DNA from: Pseudomonas libanensis
Lineage (GTDB): Bacteria; Pseudomonadota; Gammaproteobacteria; Pseudomonadales; Pseudomonadaceae
DNA length: 64,000 bases
Assembly (NCBI RefSeq): GCF_001439685.1
Contig: NZ_JYLH01000008.1
Span: 186,001-250,000, forward strand
Reading direction: 5' to 3'
Below, in pieces: positions 31,670-40,737 of the stretch (position 1 is the stretch's first letter; every line of letters begins with the position of its first letter). The notes below the pieces were generated by a model. That model searched no databases, was not told the DNA's origin, and saw only the letters and a program-made list of their open reading frames with translations. The position numbers and the translations under genes were made by a program.

Positions 31670-31758
31670 TGTGGGAGCGGGCTTGCTCGCGAATGCGGCG
31701 TGTCAGTGTAGGAATCTGTGTCTGGAACACCGCATTCGCGAGCAAGCCCGCTCCCACC
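31670..31758. repeat. REP element pair, class GGAGCGGGCTTGCTCGCGAA
   Basis: An 89-bp inverted repeat with arms TGTGGGAGCGGGCTTGCTCG and complement, the only copy of this third sequence class in the window. It lies between the glycosylase and DedA-PAP2 genes. Confidence 0.92.
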
Positions 31759-31804
31759 ATTGAAGCTTCAGTGTTTTTGAATATGTATGCATGGAGTGGA
31801 TTGT

Positions 31805-33121
31805 ATGGGCCAATGGCTCGATAGCATCACCGGCTGGCTGACCCTGAACCCGCAATGGCTGGCAGCGGCGGTGTTTATCGTCGCGTGCGTGGAGTGCCTG
31901 GCCATCGCCGGGCTGATCGTGCCGGGCACGGTATTGCTGTTCGCGATTGCCGCGCTGGCCGGCAGCGGTGCGCTGTCGTTAAGTGAAACGCTTTTGCTGG
32001 GCTTCCTCGGCGGCTTGTTGGGCGATGGGGTTTCCTACTACCTGGGACGACATTTCCACCAGAATATCCGGCGCCTGCCCGGCCTGCGTCATCACCCCGA
32101 ATGGATGAACGGCGCAGAAACCTACTTCCACAAGTACGGAATCGCCAGCCTGCTGGTCGGACGCTTCATCGGCCCGCTGCGCCCCATGCTGCCAATGGTC
32201 GCGGGCATGTGCGATATGCCCTTCCCGCGCTTCGCTGCCGTGAGCATCATTGCCGCAGCGGGCTGGTCGGTGGCTTACCTGATGCCGGGCTGGGCCGCCG
32301 GCGCCGCGTTCCGCCTGCCGCTGCCGGAGGGTTTCTGGCCGGAGGCGGCAGTTATCACGGCCTGCCTGGCGGTCCTGCTGGGGCTGAGCTTGAACAGCAG
32401 CTGGCGCGGCCATCGTCGCGCCACCTTGTGGATCGGTTGCGCCAGCCTGGTCTTGTTGATTGCGCTGCTTATCGGCTACCCCCACCTCAACGACTTCGAC
32501 CAGGGCCTGAGCGCACTGGTGCAGGAGCATCGCAGCCCTTGGCTGGACGAGGTCATGGTGCGGGTCACCCAACTGGGTGAGTTCAGGAAGATGTTTGTCG
32601 CCAGCGCAGTGTTCACCGGCTTGCTGCTACTGGCACGGCAATGGCGCCACGCTCTGTTTGTCGGCGCCACGCTCGCCGGCGCGGCCGTGATCAACACCGG
32701 CACCAAGCTGTTTTTCGCCCGTGGGCGCCCGGAAATCCTCACAGACCCGTTGACCAGCTTCAGCATGCCCAGCGGCCATGCCTCCGGTGCCTTTGCATTC
32801 TTCCTGGCGCTTGCGGTGCTGGCCGGCCGTGGCCAACCCACACGTCTACGCCTGACCTGGATGTTGCTGGGTTGTATTCCCGCGGCCTTCATTGCCCTGT
32901 CGCGGGTTTACCTGGGCGCCCATTGGCCCACGGATATCCTGGCCGGCACGTTGCTGGCGATGACCGTGTGCGCGTTCAGCCTCACCGTCAGCGAACACCG
33001 CAGCCCATTGCCTGCGATGTCGCAAAAAGCCTGGTGGCTGGTGTTGCCCGCCGTGGTGGCCGTGCTCGGCTTTATCGCTTTTACCGGCACGCCCCACGCA
33101 CTGCTCAGGTACGCCTATTGA
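31805..33121 (+). CDS. DedA-PAP2 fusion membrane phosphatase
   Basis: 438 residues. The N-terminal half is a DedA (VTT) membrane domain (FLGGLLGDGVSYYLGRHFH, GRFIGPLRPMLPMVAGMCDMPF). The C-terminal half is a PAP2 phosphatase: the KX6RP motif is in KLFFARGRPEI, PSGH in FSMPSGHASGAFAF, and SRxYxGxHxxxD in ALSRVYLGAHWPTDI. This pair suggests coupled lipid-carrier flipping and dephosphorylation, perhaps on undecaprenyl or phospholipid substrates. The start at 31805 (MGQWLDSITGWL) was preferred to one six codons upstream. Its end overlaps the convergent small gene by 7 bp. Confidence 0.9.
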   Translation: MGQWLDSITGWLTLNPQWLAAAVFIVACVECLAIAGLIVPGTVLLFAIAALAGSGALSLSETLLLGFLGGLLGDGVSYYLGRHFHQNIRRLPGLRHHPEWMNGAETYFHKYGIASLLVGRFIGPLRPMLPMVAGMCDMPFPRFAAVSIIAAAGWSVAYLMPGWAAGAAFRLPLPEGFWPEAAVITACLAVLLGLSLNSSWRGHRRATLWIGCASLVLLIALLIGYPHLNDFDQGLSALVQEHRSPWLDEVMVRVTQLGEFRKMFVASAVFTGLLLLARQWRHALFVGATLAGAAVINTGTKLFFARGRPEILTDPLTSFSMPSGHASGAFAFFLALAVLAGRGQPTRLRLTWMLLGCIPAAFIALSRVYLGAHWPTDILAGTLLAMTVCAFSLTVSEHRSPLPAMSQKAWWLVLPAVVAVLGFIAFTGTPHALLRYAY

Positions 33122-33336
33122 CCCTTGGCCGGGCCGATCCAGTCCACCGAAGCGCTGCGGCGCTCAACACAACGTTCGCGCCGCTCCAGTAGCATCTCAT
33201 CGGCAATTTCAGCGGCGCGCTCGGCGATGTACTCCGGGCCCCGCGTTGCATCCTGCTGGAGCAGTTGTGTGGTCACGCTGACAAAGTACGCGTCCCAGGC
33301 AACTTGCTCCGATGGTGTCAGACGAATCATGGTCAT
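33115..33336 (-). CDS. Small conserved hypothetical protein
   Basis: 73 residues, helical and charged (LTPSEQVAWDAYFVSVTTQL, EYIAERAAEIADEMLLERRE). No signal peptide, cofactor motif or membrane segment. MIRLTP two codons in could be the true start. It is convergent with the DedA-PAP2 gene. I do not recognise a function. Confidence 0.65.
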   Translation of the reverse strand: MTMIRLTPSEQVAWDAYFVSVTTQLLQQDATRGPEYIAERAAEIADEMLLERRERCVERRSASVDWIGPAKGQ

Positions 33337-33427
33337 CCCCGATCAATTAGTGTGATCGGAAAATATTGCAGGCGGCGCAGCTGAGATGGCCGAGCAAACT
33401 CTGAAAGCTGCGTCAGATAAATCTGAA

Positions 33428-34018
33428 TCAGGTGAACAGTTCGCCCTGCAGCTCATCCAGCAACATTTGGATCGCATCCAGGCGTTGCTGCGGGTCGTCG
33501 AGTTGCAGCAGGTCGACCTTGTCGGCCTCGGTGAACGGCAATAGATATGCCAGCTGATTGCCCAGAGCTTGCTGACCCTCGGCGTGGCCGCCCATGTCCA
33601 GGGAGGCGACCATCGGGTGCTCGGCCAGGGCCTGGAGCAACGCGAGCAAGTCGGCGTCCTCCTCTTCAAGCGGCCGGTCCGGCAGCTCTTCCATCCATTG
33701 CACATCGGCCACCAGCAGTTGGTCTTTCTGCACGCCGGCATCACGCACACGGAAACGCCGACCGCCTTCGACACGAATCCCCAGCAGGCCGTTTTCCTGT
33801 TGCTTGAAGTCGCGAATCAGCGCCTCACAGCCAATCAACGCGTAGCCCTCCGGCGCCATGCCGACTTCCTTGCCGTCGAGGATGCACACCACGCCGAAGC
33901 TTTCGCCCTTTTTCATGCAACGGCTGATCATGTCCAGGTAGCGCGCCTCGAACAGTTGCAAATCGAGGGTACAGCCAGGGAACAGCACAGTGTTGAGCGG
34001 GAACAGCGCCAGACTCAT
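33428..34018 (-). CDS. Lon substrate-binding-domain protein
   Basis: 196 residues consisting of a stand-alone Lon N-terminal (LAN/PUA-like) domain: LALFPLNTVLFPGCTLDLQLFEARYLDMI (in two parts), CMKKGESFGVVCILDGKEVG and LLGIRVEGGRRFRV. It lacks the AAA+ and protease parts of Lon. Such solo proteins are common in Pseudomonas, and their role is not established. It lies 21 bp before the lrgB-like stop, on the same strand. Confidence 0.88.
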   Translation of the reverse strand: MSLALFPLNTVLFPGCTLDLQLFEARYLDMISRCMKKGESFGVVCILDGKEVGMAPEGYALIGCEALIRDFKQQENGLLGIRVEGGRRFRVRDAGVQKDQLLVADVQWMEELPDRPLEEEDADLLALLQALAEHPMVASLDMGGHAEGQQALGNQLAYLLPFTEADKVDLLQLDDPQQRLDAIQMLLDELQGELFT

Positions 34019-34039
34019 AAAGGTTTCCTTAAACCTGGG

Positions 34040-34756
34040 TTAAACAATTACCGATACCGCCAGCGGCAGGAACACTGCCGTGGCCACGCCCATCAGGCTC
34101 ATCGCCAGCGCCGCGAAGGCGCCACACTCTTCGCTTTCCTGCAGGGCCACCGAGGTGCCGACAGCGTGGGCAGTCATGCCCAGCGCCATGCCGCGCGCTT
34201 CGGGGCTGTGTACACCCAGGCGCGTCAGGTACGCCGGGCCGATCATCGCGCCGACCACCCCGGTGATCAGCACAAACACCGCCGCCAAGGCCGCCACGCC
34301 ACCAATCTGCTCGGCGACCAGCATGGCGATCGGCGACGTCACCGACTTGGGCGCCATGGTCATCAGCACCATATGTTCGGCCCCGAACCACCACCCCAGC
34401 CACACACACAAACCAGTGGCCAACACCCCACCTATCACCAGCGTAGTAAAAATCGGCCAGAACAATTGGCGAATCCGTCGCAGGTTGAGATAAAGCGGCA
34501 CCGCCAGGGCCACTGTTGCAGGCCCGAGCAGGATGCCCATGATCTCGGTGCTCTTGCGGTATTCGGCATAGCTCAGACCACAGGTGAGCAGCACGCCGAT
34601 CACCAGCAGCATGGACACCAGCACCGGCTGCAGGAAGACCCAGCGGGTTTTCTCGAACCCTGCCAGCACCAGTTGATAGGCGCCCAGGGTGATGCCGATG
34701 CCGAACAGCGGGTGGTGAATGACGGCCGTCCAGGCACCCTGCCAGTCAAAGATCAC
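34040..34756 (-). CDS. lrgB: LrgB/CidB family membrane protein
   Basis: 238 residues with about six to eight helices. Conserved LrgB segments include LLGPATVALAVPLYLN, MTMAPKSVTSPIAMLVAEQIG and GMTAHAVGTSVALQE. Family members act with LrgA/CidA partners in murein hydrolase control or small organic acid transport. Its start overlaps the lrgA-like stop by four bases, so the two are coupled. Confidence 0.9.
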   Translation of the reverse strand: MIFDWQGAWTAVIHHPLFGIGITLGAYQLVLAGFEKTRWVFLQPVLVSMLLVIGVLLTCGLSYAEYRKSTEIMGILLGPATVALAVPLYLNLRRIRQLFWPIFTTLVIGGVLATGLCVWLGWWFGAEHMVLMTMAPKSVTSPIAMLVAEQIGGVAALAAVFVLITGVVGAMIGPAYLTRLGVHSPEARGMALGMTAHAVGTSVALQESEECGAFAALAMSLMGVATAVFLPLAVSVIV

Positions 34757-35106
34757 TGCCCTCGCTCCTTGCGCTTGACCATGTGCTGCATCAATACGCC
34801 GATAAAGCCCATGGCGATCACCAGCGACAATACCAGCGCACCGACGATGGCCCAGAAGTCGGCGGCGATGTCCTTGGCGTATACCATCACGCCCACGGCC
34901 GGGGGCACCAGCAGCAGCGGCAGATAACGCAACAGGCTGCTGGCCGCCAGGCTCAGGGGCTCGCCGACTTCACCGCGCCAGACTAGGAAACCCAGCATCA
35001 GCAACAGGCCCACAATCGGCCCCGGCAGCACCGGCAACAGTAAATGATTGATCGCCGTGCCGATCAATTGGAACAGCACCAGCCAGGTCAGGCCACGTAA
35101 TAGCAT
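34753..35106 (-). CDS. lrgA: LrgA/CidA family holin-like protein
   Basis: 117 residues, four membrane helices. The N-terminal LLLPVLPGPIVGLLLMLGFL and the PLLLVPPAVGVMVY segment are family signatures. Paired with the LrgB-like gene downstream. The start at 35106 (MLLRGLTW) was chosen; an in-frame ATG six codons upstream adds MKGRER. The intergenic region to the MaoC gene is about 185 bp. Confidence 0.9.
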   Translation of the reverse strand: MLLRGLTWLVLFQLIGTAINHLLLPVLPGPIVGLLLMLGFLVWRGEVGEPLSLAASSLLRYLPLLLVPPAVGVMVYAKDIAADFWAIVGALVLSLVIAMGFIGVLMQHMVKRKERGQ

Positions 35107-35290
35107 TCGCTCTCTCCCCTTCAAAGCTCGCCCGCATTATAAGCATGCCCACTCTATGCCCCGGCATTCGCCAAAAGCATGGTGGGTTGACCGGGCGGGG
35201 TGCCCATGATGATCTACATTGGTTCTCTGTAACCCATAAAAACGCCCCCATTCCCGGGCGGATAAAAACGATGAACCCAGGAGAGACGCA

Positions 35291-35746
35291 ATGCCCTATG
35301 TACCTGTAGCGCAGCTCAAAGATTATGTCGGCAAGGAACTGGGACGTTCCGAATGGCTCACCATCGACCAGGCGCGTATCAACCTGTTCGCAGAAGCCAC
35401 CGGCGATCATCAGTTCATCCACGTCGACCCGGCCAAGGCCGCCCAGACCCCATTCGGCAGCACCATCGCCCATGGTTTCCTGTCGCTGTCGCTGATGCCC
35501 AAGCTGATGGAAGACATCCTGATCATGCCCGAAGGCTTGAAGATGGCAGTCAACTACGGCCTGGACAGCGTACGTTTTATCCAGCCTGTAAAGGTTGATT
35601 CCAAGGTGCGCCTGAACGTCACCCTCACCGATGTCACCGAGAAAAAACCGGGCCAATGGCTGTTCAAGGCCACCGCCACCCTGGAAATCGAAGGCCAGGA
35701 GAAGCCCGCCTACATTGCCGAGTCGTTGTCGCTCTGCTTCGTATAA
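35291..35746 (+). CDS. MaoC-like (R)-specific enoyl-CoA hydratase
   Basis: 151 residues. A hot-dog fold hydratase; the catalytic Asp/His pair is in FAEATGDHQFIHVDPAKAA, followed by STIAHGFLSLSLMPKL. It likely hydrates an enoyl-CoA in fatty acid or PHA metabolism, but the substrate cannot be read from sequence. A GGAG ribosome-binding site lies just before the ATG. Confidence 0.9.
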   Translation: MPYVPVAQLKDYVGKELGRSEWLTIDQARINLFAEATGDHQFIHVDPAKAAQTPFGSTIAHGFLSLSLMPKLMEDILIMPEGLKMAVNYGLDSVRFIQPVKVDSKVRLNVTLTDVTEKKPGQWLFKATATLEIEGQEKPAYIAESLSLCFV

Positions 35747-35851
35747 GGCCCGGACTGTGGTGAGGCGATAAACCTTGCCACAGTGTATGTAAATTTATGT
35801 ATGAATCCTGCGGCTGCGGCATACTCGGCGCTCAATTATCCGGATCCCGCT

Positions 35852-37570
35852 ATGCGCCCACTCGTTCCCCTCGCCTTTGCCCTGTTGCTCACCGCTTGCG
35901 GAGACGGCGAATCGCTGTTGCCGCCCGATGCGCGCCTGCCCGATGGCGGCCGCTACCGGGGTGACGTGGTCAACGGCCTGCTGCAAGGCCAGGGCCGCGT
36001 GGATTACCCCAATGGCAGTTGGTACGCCGGCCAGTTTGACAAAGGGCAGTGGCACGGCAAGGGCGAATGGCATGGTAGTAATGGCGAAGTCTATAAAGGC
36101 GAATTCCAGCAGGGCCTGTTTGATGGCCAGGGCAGCCTGACCACCGCGGGCAGCAGTTACGTCGGAGGTTTCAAAAAGGGTCGACGCAACGGCGAAGGCA
36201 CCCTCAAAGAGGGGCAAATGACCTATCGCGGCGAATTCAAGGACGACCAGTACGCAGGCCTCGGCCGCCTCGAGCTGGCCGATGGCAGCCAATACCAGGG
36301 CCAATTCGCCCACGGCAAGCCCAATGGCGAAGGCCAGCGCAATGACGACAGCGGCAATCAGTTCAGTGGCCGCTTCGTCGATGGCCAACTGGAAGGCAAT
36401 GGCACCTTCAACAGCGCCGAGGGCGATATCTATGTCGGCCAATTCAAGCAGAACCAGCTCAACGGCAAAGGCCGCTACGAAAACGCCGACGGTGACGTGT
36501 GGATCGGCCAGTTCAAGGAAGGCGCCCTCAGCGGCCATGGTGAGTTGATCGGTGTGGATGGCAGCCACTACGTCGGCCAGTTCAGCGATTGGCGCTTTAC
36601 CGGCGAAGGCCGCCTGAATCTCACCGATGGCAGTTTCTATATCGGCGGCTTCGACAGCGACAACTACCAGGGCCGCGGCACCCTCGTCCTCACCGACGGC
36701 ACCGTACAGGCCGGCACCTGGGTCAATGGCCTGCGCGTACGCGATGCCGATGGCACGCTGCTGCCCGACCCACTGGAAACCGGTGTACTGGCCCAAGGCC
36801 GCTTGCTCGATGACGCCCTGGCCGCCGTGCCGCCGTCCACCCCTGCCGTCGAGCTGTACACCTTGGCGTTGGCGGGCGACGGCAAGCAAAGCGTGTTCCT
36901 GCGCGAAGCCGATTACGTCAGCAACATGCTCGCCACCCGCTTCGGCGCGCGCGGGCAGGTGCGCCTGGTCAACCACCGCGACCATATCGCCGACCGCCCG
37001 CTGGCCACCCGCGAAAGCCTGCGCCGCGCCGTGCAAACCCTGGCCGAACGTACCGGGCCGGAAGACCTGATATTCATCTACATGACCAGCCATGGCACAC
37101 ACGAACACGAGCTGGTGCTCGACCAACCGCGCATGGAACTGGCCGACCTGCCCGCCGATGAGCTGGCCGCGGTGCTCGCACCGCTGAAAAACCGCGACAA
37201 GATTATCGTGATCTCAGCATGCTATTCCGGAGGCTTCATACCGGCACTCAAAGATGAACGCACCCTGATCATGACCGCCTCCCGTGCGGACCGCGTGTCG
37301 TTCGGCTGCTCGGAAGAAGCGGACTTCACCTACTTCGGTGATGCCCTTTTCGCACAAGCTTTTAACCAGACAGATGATTTGCAACACGCCTTCAAACTGG
37401 CACAACTGCATGTGGCCGAACGCGAGCAGGCGGACAATTTCGAAGCCTCCGAACCGCAGATCTGGGCCCCCAAAGGCGTGATCGCCCGTTGGCAATTATT
37501 ACGCAAACAGCAGGCACGAAAGGCGCTCGAAAGCGTCTCAATGAATAGCAAGGAAGCCAAAGGCAACTAA
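35852..37570 (+). CDS. MORN-repeat lipoprotein with C13 legumain/caspase-like peptidase domain
   Basis: 572 residues. A lipobox (FALLLTACGDGE) predicts a lipid anchor. Residues about 30-300 hold about twelve MORN repeats (YRGDVVNGLLQGQG, YAGQFDKGQWHGKGEW, YVGQFKQNQLNGKGRY and so on). The C-terminal part resembles peptidase C13 (legumain/GPI8): probable catalytic His414 in MTSHGTHEHELVL and Cys457 in VISACYSGGFIP, each after a hydrophobic strand. The MORN array may bind membrane or partners and present the protease. The ATG at 35852 was chosen because the signal starts there. Substrate unknown. Confidence 0.82.
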   Translation: MRPLVPLAFALLLTACGDGESLLPPDARLPDGGRYRGDVVNGLLQGQGRVDYPNGSWYAGQFDKGQWHGKGEWHGSNGEVYKGEFQQGLFDGQGSLTTAGSSYVGGFKKGRRNGEGTLKEGQMTYRGEFKDDQYAGLGRLELADGSQYQGQFAHGKPNGEGQRNDDSGNQFSGRFVDGQLEGNGTFNSAEGDIYVGQFKQNQLNGKGRYENADGDVWIGQFKEGALSGHGELIGVDGSHYVGQFSDWRFTGEGRLNLTDGSFYIGGFDSDNYQGRGTLVLTDGTVQAGTWVNGLRVRDADGTLLPDPLETGVLAQGRLLDDALAAVPPSTPAVELYTLALAGDGKQSVFLREADYVSNMLATRFGARGQVRLVNHRDHIADRPLATRESLRRAVQTLAERTGPEDLIFIYMTSHGTHEHELVLDQPRMELADLPADELAAVLAPLKNRDKIIVISACYSGGFIPALKDERTLIMTASRADRVSFGCSEEADFTYFGDALFAQAFNQTDDLQHAFKLAQLHVAEREQADNFEASEPQIWAPKGVIARWQLLRKQQARKALESVSMNSKEAKGN

Positions 37571-37599
37571 GCTGTAACGTGTAACAAGGGGGAAACACT

Positions 37600-38241
37600 A
37601 TGTACCTGACACCTCAGCATATCTTGCTCGCTGGCGCCTCCGGCCTTACCGGCGAACACCTGCTCGACCGCCTGCTCAACGAACCCACCGTAACCCGCGT
37701 GCTGGCGCCCAGCCGCAAACCACTTGCCGAACATCCACGTCTGGAAAACCCGGTAGGCGACCCGGCAGTGTTCCTGCCCCAACTGAGCGGTCAGGTGGAT
37801 ATCGCCTTCTGCTGTTTGGGCACCACAATCAAGAAGGCCGGCTCCGAAGCGGCGTTTCGGGCGATCGACCTGGACTTGGTGGTGGCCTTCGCCAAGCGCG
37901 CGCGGGAGATGGGCGCGCGCCATCTGATCGTGATCAGTGCGATTGGCGCCGATCCGAAGTCCTCGGTGTTCTACAACCGGGTCAAGGGGGAAATGGAGCA
38001 GGCGCTCAGAGCTCAAGACTGGCCACAGCTGACCATCGTACGTCCTTCGCTCCTGCTGGGAGAACGACTTGAACCTCGGCTGGCCGAACAGTTGGCCGGG
38101 CCGCTGTCACGGCTTATTCCGGGCAAATATCACGGTATCGAAGTCTGCGAACTGGCCCGCGCCATGTGGCGCCTGGCGCTGGAAGAACAGGATGGCGTGC
38201 GGGTGGTGGAGTCGGACGAGTTGCGCAAGCTCGGCAAATAA
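37600..38241 (+). CDS. NAD(P)H-binding atypical SDR protein
   Basis: 213 residues. The Rossmann start [19 protein letters not shown] (GASGxTG) places it in the atypical short-chain dehydrogenase group (HTATIP2-like). [21 protein letters not shown] and [20 protein letters not shown] follow the family, with the Tyr of the YxxxK motif in place (YNRVK). Substrate unknown. It starts 29 bp after the MORN gene and may share its transcript. Confidence 0.85.
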   Translation: MYLTPQHILLAGASGLTGEHLLDRLLNEPTVTRVLAPSRKPLAEHPRLENPVGDPAVFLPQLSGQVDIAFCCLGTTIKKAGSEAAFRAIDLDLVVAFAKRAREMGARHLIVISAIGADPKSSVFYNRVKGEMEQALRAQDWPQLTIVRPSLLLGERLEPRLAEQLAGPLSRLIPGKYHGIEVCELARAMWRLALEEQDGVRVVESDELRKLGK

Positions 38242-38259
38242 ATGTAACCACAAACCCAA

Positions 38260-38348
38260 TGTGGGAGGGGGCTTGCCCCCGATTACGGTATGCCAGTCAC
38301 CAAATAGTTGACTGGACTACCGCTATCGGGAGCAAGCCCCCTTCCACA
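38260..38348. repeat. REP element pair, class GGAGGGGGCTTGCCCCCGAT
   Basis: An 89-bp inverted repeat between two convergent genes. The right arm has CGGGAGCAAGCCCCCTTCCACA, so it differs from the left arm at a few positions. Confidence 0.9.
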
Positions 38349-38375
38349 TTTTTAGTATTGCTGGCGGGATTTGCG

Positions 38376-38660
38376 TTACAGACCACCGGTGGCGTTGAAG
38401 CCGACGCCCAGCACCGTCAACACCGACAATGGCAACAACAGCGTGTCGAACAACGCACTGGCCGGCAGGTCGACATGGGGATAGCTCGGCGCCTCGGCAC
38501 CAAAGCGGTCCTTGGCACAGCAGCCACCATTGATCGCATACAGATCCAGCCGCGTGCCGGCATACACCACGGGTGCGCCCGGTTGCGCGGCATCCAGCGT
38601 GCGCGCCGTGGCGCAGCCGGTGAGTTGCAACGCCATCAAGAGCAGCAGCGCTTTATTCAT
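38376..38660 (-). CDS. YceK/YidQ-type small lipoprotein
   Basis: 94 residues. A lipoprotein signal with lipobox LTGC ([19 protein letters not shown]), then the family core [16 protein letters not shown] and [19 protein letters not shown] segment ([17 protein letters not shown]). Function unknown; members are DUF1375-type envelope lipoproteins. The ATG at 38660 overlaps the end of ubiX by 8 bp. Confidence 0.85.
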   Translation of the reverse strand: MNKALLLLMALQLTGCATARTLDAAQPGAPVVYAGTRLDLYAINGGCCAKDRFGAEAPSYPHVDLPASALFDTLLLPLSVLTVLGVGFNATGGL

Positions 38661-39282
38661 CGCCGCCCAAATGGTGCTCACCCCAACGCGGCAACATGTC
38701 CTGGGGAATGTTCAACAGGTTGAGAATGCGCGCCACCACAAAATCCACCAGATCATCGATGGTCTGCGGCTGGTGATAGAAGCCTGGCGACGCGGGCAGA
38801 ATGGTCACGCCCATGTTCGACAACTTGAGCATATGCTCCAAGTGAATGCTCGAATATGGCGCTTCGCGCGGCACCAGGATCAATTGGCGGCGCTCCTTCA
38901 AGGTTACGTCCGCCGCCCGTTCGATCAGGTTGTTGCAGGCGCCCGTGGCAATCGCCGACAAGGTGCCGGTGGAACACGGCACCACCACCATCGCCGCAGG
39001 CGCACCGGAGCCTGAGGCCACCGGCGACATCCAGTCTTCTTTGCCGTAGACCTTGATCTGCCCTGCCGCCGCGCCGGTGTACTCGGTGAGGAACGCCTGC
39101 ATCATCTGCACCTTGGAGGGCAGGGCGACATCGGTCTCGGTCGCCAGCACCAACTGCGCCGCCTTGGAGATCAGAAAATGCACCTCACGGTCTTCACGCA
39201 CCAGGCAATCGAGCAAACGCAGGCCATACGGCGCACCGGATGCGCCGGTCATCGCCAGGGTAATGCGTTCCGGCCCGCTCAT
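38653..39282 (-). CDS. ubiX: Flavin prenyltransferase UbiX
   Basis: 209 residues. It makes the prenylated FMN cofactor needed by UbiD in ubiquinone synthesis. The start [20 protein letters not shown], the active region [20 protein letters not shown] and [17 protein letters not shown] are diagnostic. It overlaps mpl by 4 bp, as the two genes are commonly paired in Pseudomonas. Confidence 0.95.
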   Translation of the reverse strand: MSGPERITLAMTGASGAPYGLRLLDCLVREDREVHFLISKAAQLVLATETDVALPSKVQMMQAFLTEYTGAAAGQIKVYGKEDWMSPVASGSGAPAAMVVVPCSTGTLSAIATGACNNLIERAADVTLKERRQLILVPREAPYSSIHLEHMLKLSNMGVTILPASPGFYHQPQTIDDLVDFVVARILNLLNIPQDMLPRWGEHHLGGDE

Positions 39283-40628
39283 TTCAACGCCTCGGCCAAC
39301 TTGCCGTGCAGGCCGCCGAAGCCGCCGTTGCTCATGATCACCACGTGAGTGCCGGGTTGGGCCAAGTGCTTCACATGCTCAATGATGCCTTCCAGCGAAT
39401 CACAGACTGTCGAGGGCACGGTGCACAGTGCAGCAATCCCGGGCAAATCCCAGCCGAGGTTGGCCGGCGCATACCACACCACCTGGTCGGCATCGTTGAC
39501 GCTTTCCGGCAGGCCATCGCGATGCGCGCCCAACTTCATGGAATTGGAGCGCGGCTCGACGATCGCAATGATCTGGGCATCACCAACGCGCTTGCGCAGG
39601 CCATCCAGGGTGGTGGCAATCGCTGTCGGGTGGTGGGCAAAGTCGTCGTAAATGGTAATCCCCTTCACGTCGGCGACTTTTTCCATACGCCGCTTCACAC
39701 TCTTGAATGCGCTCAAGGCGGCGATGCCCATGGCCGGCACCACGCCGACATGCCGGGCGGCAGCCAAGGAGACCAAGGCGTTGGCCACGTTATGCTGGCC
39801 GGTCATGCCCCAATCGACAATACCTTGGGCTTGGCCTTCGAACAGCACTTCAAACCGCGAACCGTCTTCGCTGAGCAACCTGGCCTGCCACTGCCCACCC
39901 GCGCCAGTGGTTTGCACTGGGGTCCAGCAGCCCATGTCGATCACACGCTGCAACGCGGGCTCGGTGGTGGGATGAATGACCAGGCCTTCGCTGGGAATAG
40001 TGCGCACCAAGTGGTGGAACTGCCGCTCAATCGCTGGCAAGTCAGGGAAAATATCCGCGTGATCGAACTCAAGGTTATTCAGGATTGCCGTGCGCGGGCG
40101 GTAGTGGACGAACTTGGAACGCTTGTCGAAAAAGGCGCTGTCGTATTCATCGGCCTCGATCACAAAAAACGGCGTCTGGCCCAGGCGCGCCGACACCGAG
40201 AAGTTCTGCGGCACACCTCCAATCAAGAAGCCCGGGCTCATGCCCGCATGTTCCAGCACCCAGGCCAGCATGCTGCTGGTGGTGGTCTTGCCGTGAGTGC
40301 CCGCCACTGCCAGGACCCAACGGCCTTGCAGTACATGGTCGGCCAGCCACTGGGGGCCGGAGACATACGGCAAGCCTTTGTTCAGTACGTATTCGACCGC
40401 CGGGTTGCCGCGTGACATGGCGTTACCGATGACGACCAGGTCCGGCACCGGGTCAAATTGCGAAGGGTCGTAACCTTGGGTCAGTTCAATCCCTTGCGCC
40501 TGTAGCTGCGTGCTCATGGGGGGATAAACATTGGCATCGGAGCCTGTTACGTGATGACCTAACTCCTTGGCCAGAACCGCCATCGAACCCATGAACGTAC
40601 CGCAGATACCCAGAATATGAATGTGCAT
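39279..40628 (-). CDS. mpl: UDP-MurNAc:L-Ala-gamma-D-Glu-meso-DAP ligase
   Basis: 449 residues. It reattaches recycled tripeptide to UDP-MurNAc. The Mur ligase start [20 protein letters not shown], the P-loop [19 protein letters not shown] and the C-terminal [18 protein letters not shown] motif are present. The ATG at 40628 (MHIHILG) was chosen over one six codons upstream. With ldcA at 18.3 kb, the window carries two steps of peptidoglycan recycling. Confidence 0.95.
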   Translation of the reverse strand: MHIHILGICGTFMGSMAVLAKELGHHVTGSDANVYPPMSTQLQAQGIELTQGYDPSQFDPVPDLVVIGNAMSRGNPAVEYVLNKGLPYVSGPQWLADHVLQGRWVLAVAGTHGKTTTSSMLAWVLEHAGMSPGFLIGGVPQNFSVSARLGQTPFFVIEADEYDSAFFDKRSKFVHYRPRTAILNNLEFDHADIFPDLPAIERQFHHLVRTIPSEGLVIHPTTEPALQRVIDMGCWTPVQTTGAGGQWQARLLSEDGSRFEVLFEGQAQGIVDWGMTGQHNVANALVSLAAARHVGVVPAMGIAALSAFKSVKRRMEKVADVKGITIYDDFAHHPTAIATTLDGLRKRVGDAQIIAIVEPRSNSMKLGAHRDGLPESVNDADQVVWYAPANLGWDLPGIAALCTVPSTVCDSLEGIIEHVKHLAQPGTHVVIMSNGGFGGLHGKLAEALK

Positions 40629-40701
40629 AGTCGACCTCGTAAACATCGAGGCAGGTTAGCGTAGGGTGGGAAAGTTCGCACGCTTTAGCTGAGGGCGAAA
40701 C

Positions 40702-40725
40702 GCCCGCCGGTAGGATGCGGCGGGC
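40702..40725 (-). terminator. Inverted repeat after the proline-rich gene
   Basis: GCCCGCCG (40702-40709) and CGGCGGGC (40718-40725) form a perfect stem 13 bp past the stop of the minus-strand gene. Only a short U-rich tail follows on that strand, so its strength as a terminator is uncertain. Confidence 0.45.
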
Positions 40726-40737
40726 AAAAGGGTTGCC

